The notes under the pieces: generated by a model
Told to the model about the DNA's origin: nothing
Seen by the model: only the letters and a program-made list of their open reading frames with translations
The model's database searches: none
Made by a program: the position numbers and the translations under genes
Shown here: in pieces, positions 53,573 to 61,850 of the stretch
How positions within the stretch are numbered: the stretch's first letter is position 1
How the letters are laid out: every line of letters starts with the position of its first letter
Source of the DNA: Mordavella massiliensis
GTDB taxonomy: Bacteria > Bacillota > Clostridia > Lachnospirales > Lachnospiraceae
Assembly: GCF_016901695.1 (NCBI RefSeq)
Contig: NZ_JACJKS010000001.1
Coordinates: 124,001 to 188,000, forward strand
DNA: 64,000 nt
Reading direction: 5' to 3'

Positions 53573-53980
53573 TCATCCTGTCAGTCTGCGCAGATCCCGG
53601 ATGTGCTCCTCCGGATCCGTCACCGCCGCCCGCTGCTCCACCTGCAGGTGCAGCCCTCTGCGCACGGCAGACGCGCGGACCGTGATCTCTTCCTCCCCGA
53701 CTTCTATCTGTGCCTCCGCGCCCGGGAAAAAGATGCACTTGCCCCGGATCCTATCCCGGAACGCCTGCTGCAGAAGGGCGGCGTCGGCCCCCTCCCGCTC
53801 CCTGGCCTTCGTGCTCCCGATCACCGCCGTCTCATAGGCGCAGGAGGAAATGATATTCTTGTCATGAAAATAAAATAAAAGCAGCAGGCTGCTCACAAGG
53901 ATCAGCCCCACCAGCGGCATGAGAAAGGCCGCTTCCACGGTAAGGCTCCCCTTACATGTACGGTTTCGTCTTCTCCTCAT
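53573..53980 (-). CDS. TadE-like pseudopilin
   Basis: A 135-residue minor pilin. The processing-type motif KGSLTVEAAFLMPLVGLIL (Gly then Glu at +5) is followed by one membrane helix and a short outer domain ending RRLTG. Fits the TadE/TadG-like minor pilins of the Tad apparatus, presumably processed by the prepilin peptidase encoded two genes away. Confidence 0.85.
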   Translation of the reverse strand: MRRRRNRTCKGSLTVEAAFLMPLVGLILVSSLLLLFYFHDKNIISSCAYETAVIGSTKAREREGADAALLQQAFRDRIRGKCIFFPGAEAQIEVGEEEITVRASAVRRGLHLQVEQRAAVTDPEEHIRDLRRLTG

Positions 53981-54019
53981 CGTCCCGCCTCCTTCCCGGA
54001 CATGCGCCCTTTTCTCCCG

Positions 54020-54511
54020 CTACGGCCCCGCGTACTCCGCCGCCAGGAAAAACAGGAAGCCCGCCGTGACAAACGGCGCCATGGGAAGGGCCGCCTTCCG
54101 GGACCAGCGCTTCCTGGCCAGACAGATGCAGGCGGCACAGGCCAGCAGGACCCAGGCGGATGCCAGCACTTCCATGAGCTGCCAGAAGCCGAGGTAGAGC
54201 CCCAGCACCGTCACCAGCCAGCCGTCCCCATAGCCCACCGCCTCGCGCGTAAGGCGCGCGGTCAGAAGGAGCATCGCCCCGGCCAGCGCGCCCGCCGCCG
54301 CGGCCGGCCACCAGGCGGCGCCTTTTACGACGGTACACCCCGCCGCCAGGATCCCCGCCACAAGAAGGACAAAACCGGAGATCCGGCGGAACCAGATGTC
54401 ATAGACAGAGATGCCAAGAAGAAAGGCGAGACAGATGAGATGCTCCGCCGTCAGAATCTCCCCCAGCCTTTCCACATCCAGCCACCACGGTCCTATCCGC
54501 ATTTTGAACAC
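54020..54511 (-). CDS. A24 prepilin peptidase (TadV/CpaA-like)
   Basis: A 163-residue membrane protease. The catalytic aspartates are in GISVYDIWFRRISGF and VGYGDGWLV (the GxGD motif). About five membrane segments. It should process Flp pilin and the TadE-like pseudopilins encoded beside it. Overlaps the preceding gene by 19 bases. Confidence 0.9.
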   Translation of the reverse strand: MFKMRIGPWWLDVERLGEILTAEHLICLAFLLGISVYDIWFRRISGFVLLVAGILAAGCTVVKGAAWWPAAAAGALAGAMLLLTARLTREAVGYGDGWLVTVLGLYLGFWQLMEVLASAWVLLACAACICLARKRWSRKAALPMAPFVTAGFLFFLAAEYAGP

Positions 54512-55332
54512 GCCCCCTTCCCCACCGCCTCGGACAGGGGCAAGGCGTACACCGTCCGCTTCAGTCCGCTGCAGTTCAAGCTGCTGTGATACTTCTCCCC
54601 GTAGTCTGTGACATAGACAAGGCCGTGGGCTTCCCCGTGCACGCAGCCGCTGCAGGGGTAATACTTTCCCTGGCTTTCATTGCGAAGCCCGTCCAAGGCG
54701 GACGCCGGCACCATCTGGATGGATAGTTCCAGGTAGGTGCAGTGGTAATCCCTGTGGTAGACCATCCCTGTCTCCGTGACATACACGGTCTCCTCCTCTC
54801 CTGTCAGGAGCCCGGCCTTCTCATACCCGGTCCAGCCCTTGACCCGCAGGCTCTCCTCCATGGGGACCGACACCCCGCCAAAGACAGGCAGGGGCAGGCG
54901 GACCCGGTAGGCGGCCTCCAGTTCCATGATCCCCGTCACCATGGACATGCGGGATCCCTCGCAGCGGATGCCGCCGCTCCCGCTCTCCACAAGGCTCCGG
55001 TCCAGCCTGTCCGCGCCGGCCGCCTGCACCAGGTCCTGCTCTATGCTGCCCGGCAGGAGGAACGGTTTTGCATAAGCCGTCTCCGCCGCCGCTTTGCCCG
55101 CATACTGCAGGCCGCAGCGGATGCTCGTCCGCACCGCCGTCACCTCCAGCATGCAGCACAGGGCCAGCACCGCGAAGAAAAACAGGGGCAGGGCCGCTGC
55201 TGCCTCCACGGTAATGCTGCCGCAGAACATACAGCGCGCGGGGACACAGAGGGACGCCCTCTTTGCGAAGATGCCCTTTCGGGCGTGTGAGGAAGTAAGA
55301 TGGGAATGAAATATAATATCCGGGAACAGCAT
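54493..55332 (-). CDS. TadE-like pseudopilin with two C-terminal Cys/His modules
   Basis: A 279-residue protein. Residues 1-37 form an unusual N-terminal extension; part of it (KRASLCVPAR) is encoded by a REP-like repeat arm. The pilin motif CGSITVEAAAALPL begins at residue 38. At the C-terminus are two similar modules (183-230 and 239-278), each with VYVT..G..YH, a Cys three or four residues later and a final CxxC (CSGC, CSKC). These resemble the YHxxxC...CxxC tails of secreted proteins. The ATG at 55332 has AAAGGAG six bases upstream. Confidence 0.82.
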   Translation of the reverse strand: MLFPDIIFHSHLTSSHARKGIFAKRASLCVPARCMFCGSITVEAAAALPLFFFAVLALCCMLEVTAVRTSIRCGLQYAGKAAAETAYAKPFLLPGSIEQDLVQAAGADRLDRSLVESGSGGIRCEGSRMSMVTGIMELEAAYRVRLPLPVFGGVSVPMEESLRVKGWTGYEKAGLLTGEEETVYVTETGMVYHRDYHCTYLELSIQMVPASALDGLRNESQGKYYPCSGCVHGEAHGLVYVTDYGEKYHSSLNCSGLKRTVYALPLSEAVGKGACSKCG

Positions 55333-55389
55333 GCCAGTCTCCTTTCTGAAAATAGATCATGGACTAAGAGGGCGTCCCTCTGTGTCCCC
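55240..55389. repeat. REP-like inverted pair with 24-bp arms
   Basis: Perfect 24-bp inverted arms at 55240-55263 and 55366-55389 flank 102 bp. Each arm is itself hairpin-forming (AGAGGG-ACG-CCCTCT). Just outside the arms, ACAGCG is also shared. The unit resembles the bacterial interspersed mosaic elements formed by two REP sequences facing each other. One arm lies inside the coding region of the pseudopilin gene; the other just after the DUF5702 stop. Confidence 0.85.
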
Positions 55390-55396
55390 CGCTGTG

Positions 55397-56809
55397 TCAG
55401 TTGTAACCAAAATACGTTGAAAAACGGTAGGAGATCCCCCTGCGGAGGCTGCACCTGCTGTCCAGCTCCAGCTTTGTGATGCAGTGATCGGCCCGGAACC
55501 AGTCCAGCCCTTTCTCCGTGCGCAGGTCCATCTCGATCAGGTCCAGGCTTCGCATGGCCGCCTCCCCGGTCCCGGTCAGGAACAGGAGCATCTGGATGTA
55601 GTCCCTGTAAGCCATGCCGCCCGTGGTATCTTTCCCCTCGTTCCACTCCTCCCCGTCCCCCAGCTTCAAAAGGGAGGACAAGGTTAGCTGCCAGCTCTCG
55701 CTGTCCTTGACAAGGGGGACCTTGCGGCCTCCCAGGAGCGCCCGGATATCCACGATGCTCTCCCCGAAGGACCAGGCAAACAGGATGGCCTGGGTGACCG
55801 CCTGGATGACGGCCGGCACAGCCAGAAGGGCGCACAGGGTGCCTGCCATGGCGGACGCCTCCGCCTTTCTCACGCTGTCCGTCTGGATGTAGGCGAAGTT
55901 GGCCGCCAGGCGGATGAGCAGGATCTTCTGCACGGCGGCCTCCAGATTTTCCCGGTCCGAAGCCTTCCCGGCAAGGATGTACTCCAGCTCATAGGCAAGC
56001 GGCCCAACCGCCTCCTCCCCGGAACCGTCCCCCTCCGGGACGGCGCAGGAGAAGTGATCCAGCAGGTAGACGCCCAGGGCCAGCCTGGACGCCTCCCCCT
56101 GCTCTGCCACGTCATCAAAAGAACCGTACCCGCTCACCAGGCTGCGCCTGGAAGGCTGCCCGGACAAATCTGTCTGCTTATCCGACACCTGCCTGTCCCG
56201 GGGCATGACCAGGGACAGAAGGGGCGACTTCCTGAGCCCCTCCACGTGGTCCAGCGGATTCTCCTCTTCGGGTAGCTGCTGCTCCTGTTCTTCCAGCAGC
56301 GAGGCCAGATGATCCTCCCCGGCCTGCTCCTTCTTCCTGTAGTCCTCCGCTGCCTGCTCCTGTCCGCCCCAGATCTGCGCGTTCCCCAGGAGGCCTTCCA
56401 GCTTGTCAAGCCCGTACCGGTGCCGCACCCAGTCTTCGACCTGCACAAGGAAGGGACTGCCGCCCCGGTCCGTGAGGATCTCAAGCCGGGTGATGTCGTG
56501 CTCCATGCTGCCCGCCCCGTAGAAGGCAAGCCGTCCCGTCACCTTCTCCTCACCCCAGGAGCCGCTCTCGTAGCTGCCCTCCAGCGCGAACAGATCGTAC
56601 TCTTCCAGAAGCTCCCTCTGGTACTCGGCAAAGACCGACTCCAGCGCCCGGTTCACATCCGCCCTGCGGTAGTTCTTGGCAGACTGGATGGAAGCGCTCT
56701 CCAGAAGGGAGCCCGCAAAGGAGATGAGCAGGATGAAGATAAGCGCCAGAAAGGCCGTCATCTCCCCCCGCAGGGCTTCTCCCCCGCCTCTATATGCCCG
56801 CGCTCTCAC
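55397..56809 (-). CDS. Tad-associated DUF5702-like membrane protein
   Basis: A 470-residue protein. An N-terminal hydrophobic segment (GEMTAFLALIFILLISFAGS) leads to SASIQSAKNYRRADVNRALE and ELLEEYDLFALEGSY, the signature of the DUF5702 family found in clostridial Tad loci, probably a TadG-like surface component. The long outer region includes an Ala-rich membrane helix (about 330-365). The start is set at GTG 56809, inside the end of the pilin gene; an earlier TTG at 56824 lacks a ribosome site. Confidence 0.78.
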   Translation of the reverse strand: MRARAYRGGGEALRGEMTAFLALIFILLISFAGSLLESASIQSAKNYRRADVNRALESVFAEYQRELLEEYDLFALEGSYESGSWGEEKVTGRLAFYGAGSMEHDITRLEILTDRGGSPFLVQVEDWVRHRYGLDKLEGLLGNAQIWGGQEQAAEDYRKKEQAGEDHLASLLEEQEQQLPEEENPLDHVEGLRKSPLLSLVMPRDRQVSDKQTDLSGQPSRRSLVSGYGSFDDVAEQGEASRLALGVYLLDHFSCAVPEGDGSGEEAVGPLAYELEYILAGKASDRENLEAAVQKILLIRLAANFAYIQTDSVRKAEASAMAGTLCALLAVPAVIQAVTQAILFAWSFGESIVDIRALLGGRKVPLVKDSESWQLTLSSLLKLGDGEEWNEGKDTTGGMAYRDYIQMLLFLTGTGEAAMRSLDLIEMDLRTEKGLDWFRADHCITKLELDSRCSLRRGISYRFSTYFGYN

Positions 56810-56966
56810 TTGTGATCTTCTCAAAGATCGTCTGCACGAGGCTGGTGAGCTGGGATTTGAAAATGATCACAAGACCGATCAGGACCACCAGGATCAGGAT
56901 GATCTCCACCACGCCGACTCCTCTTTTCTCCCGCAGGACATGCATCAGGTAATATATTCTCCACAT
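56790..56966 (-). CDS. Flp-type pilin (type IVb)
   Basis: A 58-residue major pilin candidate. MWRIYYLMHVLREKRG precedes the cleavage-type motif G-VGVVEIILILVVLIGLV (Glu at +5 after Gly), one membrane helix and a short tail ending TSESAGI. This matches the Flp1-like family of clostridial Tad pilins. Good ribosome site GAGGAGG-like (AAGGAGGAAAC). It is easily missed because of its size. Sits between TadC-like and DUF5702 genes. Confidence 0.88.
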   Translation of the reverse strand: MWRIYYLMHVLREKRGVGVVEIILILVVLIGLVIIFKSQLTSLVQTIFEKITSESAGI

Positions 56967-57010
56967 ACTGTTTCCTCCTTCTCTTCTCTCGTTTTTGTTT
57001 GTGCTTTTCC

Positions 57011-58297
57011 CTAGAGGGGGATGGATAAAAAGGCGGGCACGATCACGATGACAAGCACCACCGCCAGCATGAGGAACATAGGCAGGAGCAGCTTTGTCCC
57101 CGCCTCCTCCCCCCGGCGCTTCGCCAGGGCCTTCCTCTCCTCAAAGGCGTGGATCCCCTCCAGCCGCAGGGCGTCCGCCAGCCCCTTCGTCCCTTTGCGC
57201 AGGTTCTGGGACAGAAGCGCCCCCAGCTTCATGTACGCCTGCAGGGCGCACCTGCTGCCGAAGTTCTCGTAGCACTCCTTCTCCGGAACACCGCCGCACA
57301 TCTCGTTCCAGGCGGCGCACATCTCCTCGTAGGCAGCCCGGGTTCCGGATGTCTGCCTCCTTTGCTGGTAATCGTCCACGATCTTCTTCCAGGCGCTCTT
57401 GCTGCTCATCCCCGCCCCCAGGAGCAGGTTGAGCTGACTTACGATCTGGGGATAGTCCAGCATCATCTGCTGCCGCCGCCTCTCCCCCTCCTTCTTCTCA
57501 TTCTGCTTTTCCAGGCAGACAAGGAGCGCTGCTGTCAGGATCCCCATGACAAGGACCACCCCGCCCCGGGGATCCATGGGAAGATGGTAGCGGATCTCCT
57601 TCCCGCCGACCTCCTCCGGCAGCCGGACAGACTCCTTCGTGCGGTTCCCGCCGTCGTACGTCCGGATCTCCTCCCGGATCCGCTCCAGCAGCTCCTCCCC
57701 GGCCGTCCGCTCCGGCTCAAGGATCCGGACGCTGACCGCGTGGACCGCCTGCTTCTTTGGATCCTCCGTGTAGGTAAGAAAGGCCCGGAGTCCGACGAGC
57801 ACGCCGTCTGCCTCTTCGGCCAGCGCCTCCTGAAGCGCGCCCGCCTGGATCTCCCCTGTCACGTTCATCACATCATACCGGTCCAGCTCCCATTCCACCG
57901 TGACCGGCAGGTCCGGTATCTCCGTCACCAGATCCAGGTCCGCCGTGACGTGGTCCAGATCCCTGTTCTCTCCCAGGATCCGTGTCTCCAGCTCCTTCCC
58001 GGCGCGGGAGAAGACCTGCTGCAGCTCTTCCTCTGTGTACTGCCTCTCCCCCACCGTCACGTCAAGGGGGCCGTCCGCCCGCTTCCCGTCCACCGTGACG
58101 TCCAGGCGCACGTCCCTGTCCCCCTGCCCGTAACCGTTCCTTCGGATCTGCGTCTGCTCCCCGGCCGCGCGCTGCGCGTCCAGGATCAGGAGCGCCAGGG
58201 ACAGCAGGAAGGTCAGAAGAAGGACAAGCAGGATCAGATTTCGATATTTACAATTTTTTGCCCGAGATAGCAGGCTCCCAGATAGACGGCCAGACAT
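57011..58297 (-). CDS. TadC-like inner-membrane platform protein
   Basis: A 428-residue protein. After an N-terminal membrane segment (LILLVLLLTFLLSLALLIL) comes a 180-residue outer domain with no family known to me (VTVEWELDRYDVMNVTGEI). The C-terminal T2SSF region has LLLGAGMSSKSAWKKIVDD and GTKLLLPMFLMLAVVLVIVI. TadC proteins partner TadB. The big outer insertion is unusual. Overlaps the TadB-like gene by 64 bases. Confidence 0.85.
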   Translation of the reverse strand: MSGRLSGSLLSRAKNCKYRNLILLVLLLTFLLSLALLILDAQRAAGEQTQIRRNGYGQGDRDVRLDVTVDGKRADGPLDVTVGERQYTEEELQQVFSRAGKELETRILGENRDLDHVTADLDLVTEIPDLPVTVEWELDRYDVMNVTGEIQAGALQEALAEEADGVLVGLRAFLTYTEDPKKQAVHAVSVRILEPERTAGEELLERIREEIRTYDGGNRTKESVRLPEEVGGKEIRYHLPMDPRGGVVLVMGILTAALLVCLEKQNEKKEGERRRQQMMLDYPQIVSQLNLLLGAGMSSKSAWKKIVDDYQQRRQTSGTRAAYEEMCAAWNEMCGGVPEKECYENFGSRCALQAYMKLGALLSQNLRKGTKGLADALRLEGIHAFEERKALAKRRGEEAGTKLLLPMFLMLAVVLVIVIVPAFLSIPL

Positions 58298-59052
58298 GCG
58301 CTCATCACTCCCGCTCCCGCCAGATTCCCGTACAGCGCCCCCATGAATTCCGGAAAACTCAGCTTCATATAGGCGATGATCCCGAAGGGGATGAAGGACA
58401 TCACCCGGAACTCGTACTTCCTCGCAGCGAGGATCGTATCGATCTCCCGCTGCATCTCCATCTTGTCCCGGATCTGTGAAATGGAGTCGCGGATCACGGC
58501 CAGGGAGTCGCCCCCGCTCTTCTTTGCGGTGACGAACACGCTGACAAAATTCCGCACGTCCTCCTGGTCCACCCGCCTGGCCCAGCCGGTTAGGATCTGG
58601 TCCATGGGGATCTGCAGATAGATCTGGCGTATCATGTAGTCAAACTCCCTGCATATGGGTGTTTGTTCATTATAAAGTATACTTATATCTTTTTTTGTTT
58701 CTTTCATGGCGTTTTCCAGCGAATATCCCACATGAAGGGACGCTGCCAGAGACCGGATCGCCTCCTGAAACTGCACGGCGAATTCCCGTTTCTTTTTCTC
58801 CGTGCACTGGAGTTCCCAGTGTCTCAGATAGAGCAAGACGCCCGGCGCGAATACAAGAAAGGCCCGAACGGACTCATAGTAGAGCCAGGCGATCACCGCG
58901 AGATACCCCGCGTACTGCAGGACGGCCAGCACATATTCATGGGGCCGGATATCCTGCCGAAAGTAATTTTCCCGTGTGGGAGAGCGGATCTTTCTTCGCC
59001 CACTTCCCCGTGACGGTCCCTCCCGGTCCCGTCCCCGTCTCCTGAAATTCAT
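58234..59052 (-). CDS. TadB-like inner-membrane platform protein
   Basis: A 272-residue T2SSF protein with membrane segments at about 45-70 and at the C-terminus, and the cytoplasmic loop AVQFQEAIRSLAASLHVGYSL, then KKSGGDSLAVIRDSISQIR. The start at ATG 59052 lies inside tadA (116-base overlap); an earlier in-frame ATG at 59145 would extend it deeper. The ribosome site is weak for both. Confidence 0.85.
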   Translation of the reverse strand: MNFRRRGRDREGPSRGSGRRKIRSPTRENYFRQDIRPHEYVLAVLQYAGYLAVIAWLYYESVRAFLVFAPGVLLYLRHWELQCTEKKKREFAVQFQEAIRSLAASLHVGYSLENAMKETKKDISILYNEQTPICREFDYMIRQIYLQIPMDQILTGWARRVDQEDVRNFVSVFVTAKKSGGDSLAVIRDSISQIRDKMEMQREIDTILAARKYEFRVMSFIPFGIIAYMKLSFPEFMGALYGNLAGAGVMSACLAVYLGACYLGQKIVNIEI

Positions 59053-60151
59053 AGAGACAGCCTGTCTGAATCTCCCCGTCCGCATAGTCCAGCACCTCCA
59101 CGATCTCCAGTACTTTTCTGCTCTTGTCCCGCAGCCGCCCCACATGGATGATGATATCGATGGCGGAGGCGATCTGCCTCTGGATGGCTGCCAGCGGGAT
59201 GTCCATCCCCATGAGCACCATGGTCTCCAGCCGCCGCAGCATATCCTGCGGGCTGTCGGAGTGTCCGGTGCTCAGGCTTCCCCGGTGTCCGGTGGACATG
59301 GCCTGGATCATATCGATGGTCTCCGCGCCCCGGACCTCCCCCACGATGATGCGGTCCGGCCGCATCCTGAGTGCCGTGCGGATGAGCTGACGGATGGTGA
59401 TCTCCCCCGCCCCCTCCATGTTCGGGTTCCTGGCTTCCAGGCGCACCAGATTGGGCGCCCCCAGGATCTGCAGCTCCGCGTTGTCCTCGATGGTGATGAT
59501 CCGCTCCTCCCCCGGAATGAACTGGGACAGGGCGTTTAAAAGGGTCGTCTTCCCGGACCCCGTCCCGCCGCTTATAAAGATATTGTAGCCGGAAACGACC
59601 AGTTTTTTCAGGAAGGCGGCCATCTCCTCGCTGAGCGCCCCGAGGCGGACCAGGTCCTGCATGGTGATCTGCTCGGCCGGAAATTTCCGGATCGTCACCA
59701 CCGGGCCGTTTAAGGCCACCGGGTAGAGGACCACGTTGACCCTCGAGCCGTCCGGCAGCCGGGCGTCCGCGATGGGCACCGACTCGTTGACCATCCGGTT
59801 GGCCCCCGCCACGATCTGCTGGATCACATCCTCCAGCCTGCTCCGGGAAGGAAAGCGCTTGTCCGTCATGGTGATCCTCCCCTTCCGCTCCACAAAGATA
59901 TTCTGCGTCCCGTTGATCATGATCTCCGTGATCTCCTCATCCTCGATCAGATCCTGCAGAAGGTCCAGCTTCCGGAACGCGTTGAAAAGCTCCCGGCCAA
60001 GTTCCGCCTTCTTCTGCAGCGGGATGTACTCCCTGGCGCTCTCCTCGTCCAGCACCTGAAAGATCAGCTCCGTCAGCTCATCGTCCCCGATCTCTCTTGA
60101 CAGGTCCAGCCTTGCCAGGACTTTTTCCTGAAGCTGCTCTTCTTCTGTCAC
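58937..60151 (-). CDS. tadA: TadA/CpaF-type secretion ATPase
   Basis: A 404-residue hexameric ATPase that powers pilus assembly. Walker A FISGGTGSGKTTLLNAL, Asp box IITIEDNAELQ, Walker B RPDRIIVGEVRGAETIDM and His box GHRGSLSTGHSDSP are intact. The N-terminal domain is of usual size. Start is GTG 60151 after GAGAGGGTG. Overlaps tadZ by 74 bases. Confidence 0.95.
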   Translation of the reverse strand: MTEEEQLQEKVLARLDLSREIGDDELTELIFQVLDEESAREYIPLQKKAELGRELFNAFRKLDLLQDLIEDEEITEIMINGTQNIFVERKGRITMTDKRFPSRSRLEDVIQQIVAGANRMVNESVPIADARLPDGSRVNVVLYPVALNGPVVTIRKFPAEQITMQDLVRLGALSEEMAAFLKKLVVSGYNIFISGGTGSGKTTLLNALSQFIPGEERIITIEDNAELQILGAPNLVRLEARNPNMEGAGEITIRQLIRTALRMRPDRIIVGEVRGAETIDMIQAMSTGHRGSLSTGHSDSPQDMLRRLETMVLMGMDIPLAAIQRQIASAIDIIIHVGRLRDKSRKVLEIVEVLDYADGEIQTGCLYEFQETGTGPGGTVTGKWAKKDPLSHTGKLLSAGYPAP

Positions 60152-61031
60152 ATCGTATCACCCTCTCCAGTACGTGCATGTATCCCGCCTGCCCGAGGGA
60201 ATCCTCAAACTGCCGGATCTTGGAGGCGGCGGCAGGGTCATCTGCCACGGGCATGTAGATCTCATCGCAGACTCCCAGTATGCTGTAAAGTCCCTGCACG
60301 CAGTCCCCGATATCCAGCACAAGGGTGTCGTAGATGCTCGTCCGGAGCACCTCGTCAAAGAGCCAGAGCCATTCGCCCGGCTTCACATCCCGGATGTCTT
60401 CCGGTATGACTGCCGGCGGCACGTAGTCCATGCCGTCCATCCTCCTGACAAGTCCCGCCAGGACAGACGCCATCTTTTTGGACTCCTGCCTGACATAGTA
60501 GAGAAGCACCGACATGTTCCGGTTCCTCTCCTCCGGGAAATAGAGTCCCGCCCCGGCGAACGCCTCCAGATTCAGGTACAGCACGTTCTCTTCCGCGGCC
60601 AGTTCCCTTCCCTTTCTCAGGGCCATCCCTGTCTGCCCCAGCCGGTGCACCGGCGAGTAGAACCCCAGGATCCGTCCGGTTCCTTTCTTCCGGATCCCGA
60701 GAAACGCCGCGTCTTCCCCTTTTGCCAGAAGCTGCACAAGACGCATGCACACCGCCTCCCCCGACTGGTACTTAAAGATGGCGTCCTCCTGACCGCTGTC
60801 CCGCTCCGAGGCGAGGACAAAGATCTTATCCGCCTCATCCCCGCTGACTGTGCAGGCATCCGACACCAGCAGGACATCGACCGCGTCCTGTCCGCCTGCT
60901 TCCCTGATCTGTCCGGGACTTCCACATGTTTTTACTTGAAAGGCAAGTTCCCGTTTCCCGTTCAGAAAGGCAGCAAGGCGGGCGGCATACTCTGTCTCGG
61001 GGTCGCAGATGACCAAATTTCTGCTGCTCAC
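60078..61031 (-). CDS. TadZ/CpaE-like localisation protein with a degenerate P-loop
   Basis: A 317-residue protein at the head of the operon, the usual place of TadZ. The N-terminal receiver-like half (NLVICDPETEYAARLAAFLN, VDVLLVSDACTVS) is followed by a ParA-like half where the expected P-loop reads GFYSPVHRLGQTGMALRKG, lacking the GKT lysine. The Walker B-like YDTLVLDIGDCVQG remains. Atypical TadZ proteins are known. The start is GTG 61031 after AGGAGG; an ATG at 61070 has a poorer site. Confidence 0.8.
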   Translation of the reverse strand: MSSRNLVICDPETEYAARLAAFLNGKRELAFQVKTCGSPGQIREAGGQDAVDVLLVSDACTVSGDEADKIFVLASERDSGQEDAIFKYQSGEAVCMRLVQLLAKGEDAAFLGIRKKGTGRILGFYSPVHRLGQTGMALRKGRELAAEENVLYLNLEAFAGAGLYFPEERNRNMSVLLYYVRQESKKMASVLAGLVRRMDGMDYVPPAVIPEDIRDVKPGEWLWLFDEVLRTSIYDTLVLDIGDCVQGLYSILGVCDEIYMPVADDPAAASKIRQFEDSLGQAGYMHVLERVIRCDRRRAASGKSPGKAGPVKRDRGR

Positions 61032-61181
61032 ATACAACCTCCTCACATGCTTTCCCGCATGTTCATTCATACATTCCTTACAGTTCCCTATTCAGTTGTG
61101 TCTTTTGTGTTTTTGAAATTCTCTGCCGATACGGCCTTGAATCACAGAAACATCCGTCAGATTTCCAATAAGATCGATCAG

Positions 61182-61204
61182 ATACAAGTTATGAAAACTT
61201 GTAT
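61182..61204. promoter_or_regulatory. inverted repeat at the Tad operon transcription start
   Basis: Perfect 9-bp arms ATACAAGTT / AACTTGTAT around a five-base spacer, placed right where transcription should begin. It may be an operator or a 5' mRNA hairpin. Confidence 0.6.
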
Positions 61205-61209
61205 GGTGT

Positions 61210-61238
61210 ATTATAGACCTGGTCTCCCGAAATGTCCA
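61210..61238 (-). promoter_or_regulatory. promoter of the Tad operon
   Basis: Minus-strand TGGACA (61233-61238), 17 bases, TATAAT (61210-61215), 180 bases before tadZ. Confidence 0.75.
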
Positions 61239-61274
61239 TAGCCTTTTTCAAATTATTTTTTCTTTGTGAAATTC

Positions 61275-61499
61275 TCACAAAGATTGGTAGAGCATGATCC
61301 CGTAAAGGAGCGCAACCCCCGGAATTCCGAGCATTCCGGACGTCAAAAACGAGACCGGTCCAAGCCCCACAGACAGTTTGACGCCTCGGGAGTCAAGAAA
61401 ATAATTTACAAAGAAAATGATTGCCATCCCAACGAGCGCCCGCACAAAAAAGTTTACGATCCATCCCCCGCGTAGGGAAACATCCCTGTCCTCTGTCAC
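61275..61499 (-). CDS. bofA: BofA-family pro-sigma-K processing inhibitor
   Basis: A 74-residue membrane protein. VNFFVRALVGMAIIFFVNYF and GPVSFLTSGMLGIPGVALLY give the two membrane segments and the typical GxPGVALLYG end of BofA, which inhibits pro-sigma-K processing in the mother cell of Bacillus. The start is GTG 61499 with GGAGG seven bases ahead; the frame stays open further upstream without coding signs. Lies next to yaaL, divergent from it. Confidence 0.9.
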   Translation of the reverse strand: MTEDRDVSLRGGWIVNFFVRALVGMAIIFFVNYFLDSRGVKLSVGLGPVSFLTSGMLGIPGVALLYGIMLYQSL

Positions 61500-61607
61500 A
61501 GCGCAGCCTCCGTCTTTTTTACATATATATTGGCTCCTCCGGGTATGATATTCCCATTTTCCGGCTATACTGGAAATAAAGAGAAACAACCACCGGAGGT
61601 GACGCCC

Positions 61608-61850
61608 ATGAGACTGTTCCAGCGGGGAAGAGCAGCGGAGGAAGATATCTACCGGAGGCTCTCCTTTGACCGGGAGAACTTCGATCTCGCCGCGGAGATC
61701 GCGCAGGCCAGGCAGGAGATCGAGAACGCCTACAACAACTTCCAGAACGCGAGCGACCCGGATCTCATCGACTGCTATATCTACAGCGGCAACGCCGCCT
61801 GGAAACGATACTGCTTTCTCCTGCGGCAGGCGAAGGCCCTGGACGCGTAG
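61608..61850 (+). CDS. YaaL-like protein (DUF2508)
   Basis: An 80-residue protein with FDLAAEIAQARQEIENAYNN and the end VDCYIY-like IDCYIYSGNAAWKRYCFLLR, characteristic of DUF2508. In Bacillus yaaL lies between recR and bofA; here it is divergent from bofA. The start at 61608 follows GGAGG at eight bases. Function unknown. Last gene before the composition drop. Confidence 0.85.
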   Translation: MRLFQRGRAAEEDIYRRLSFDRENFDLAAEIAQARQEIENAYNNFQNASDPDLIDCYIYSGNAAWKRYCFLLRQAKALDA

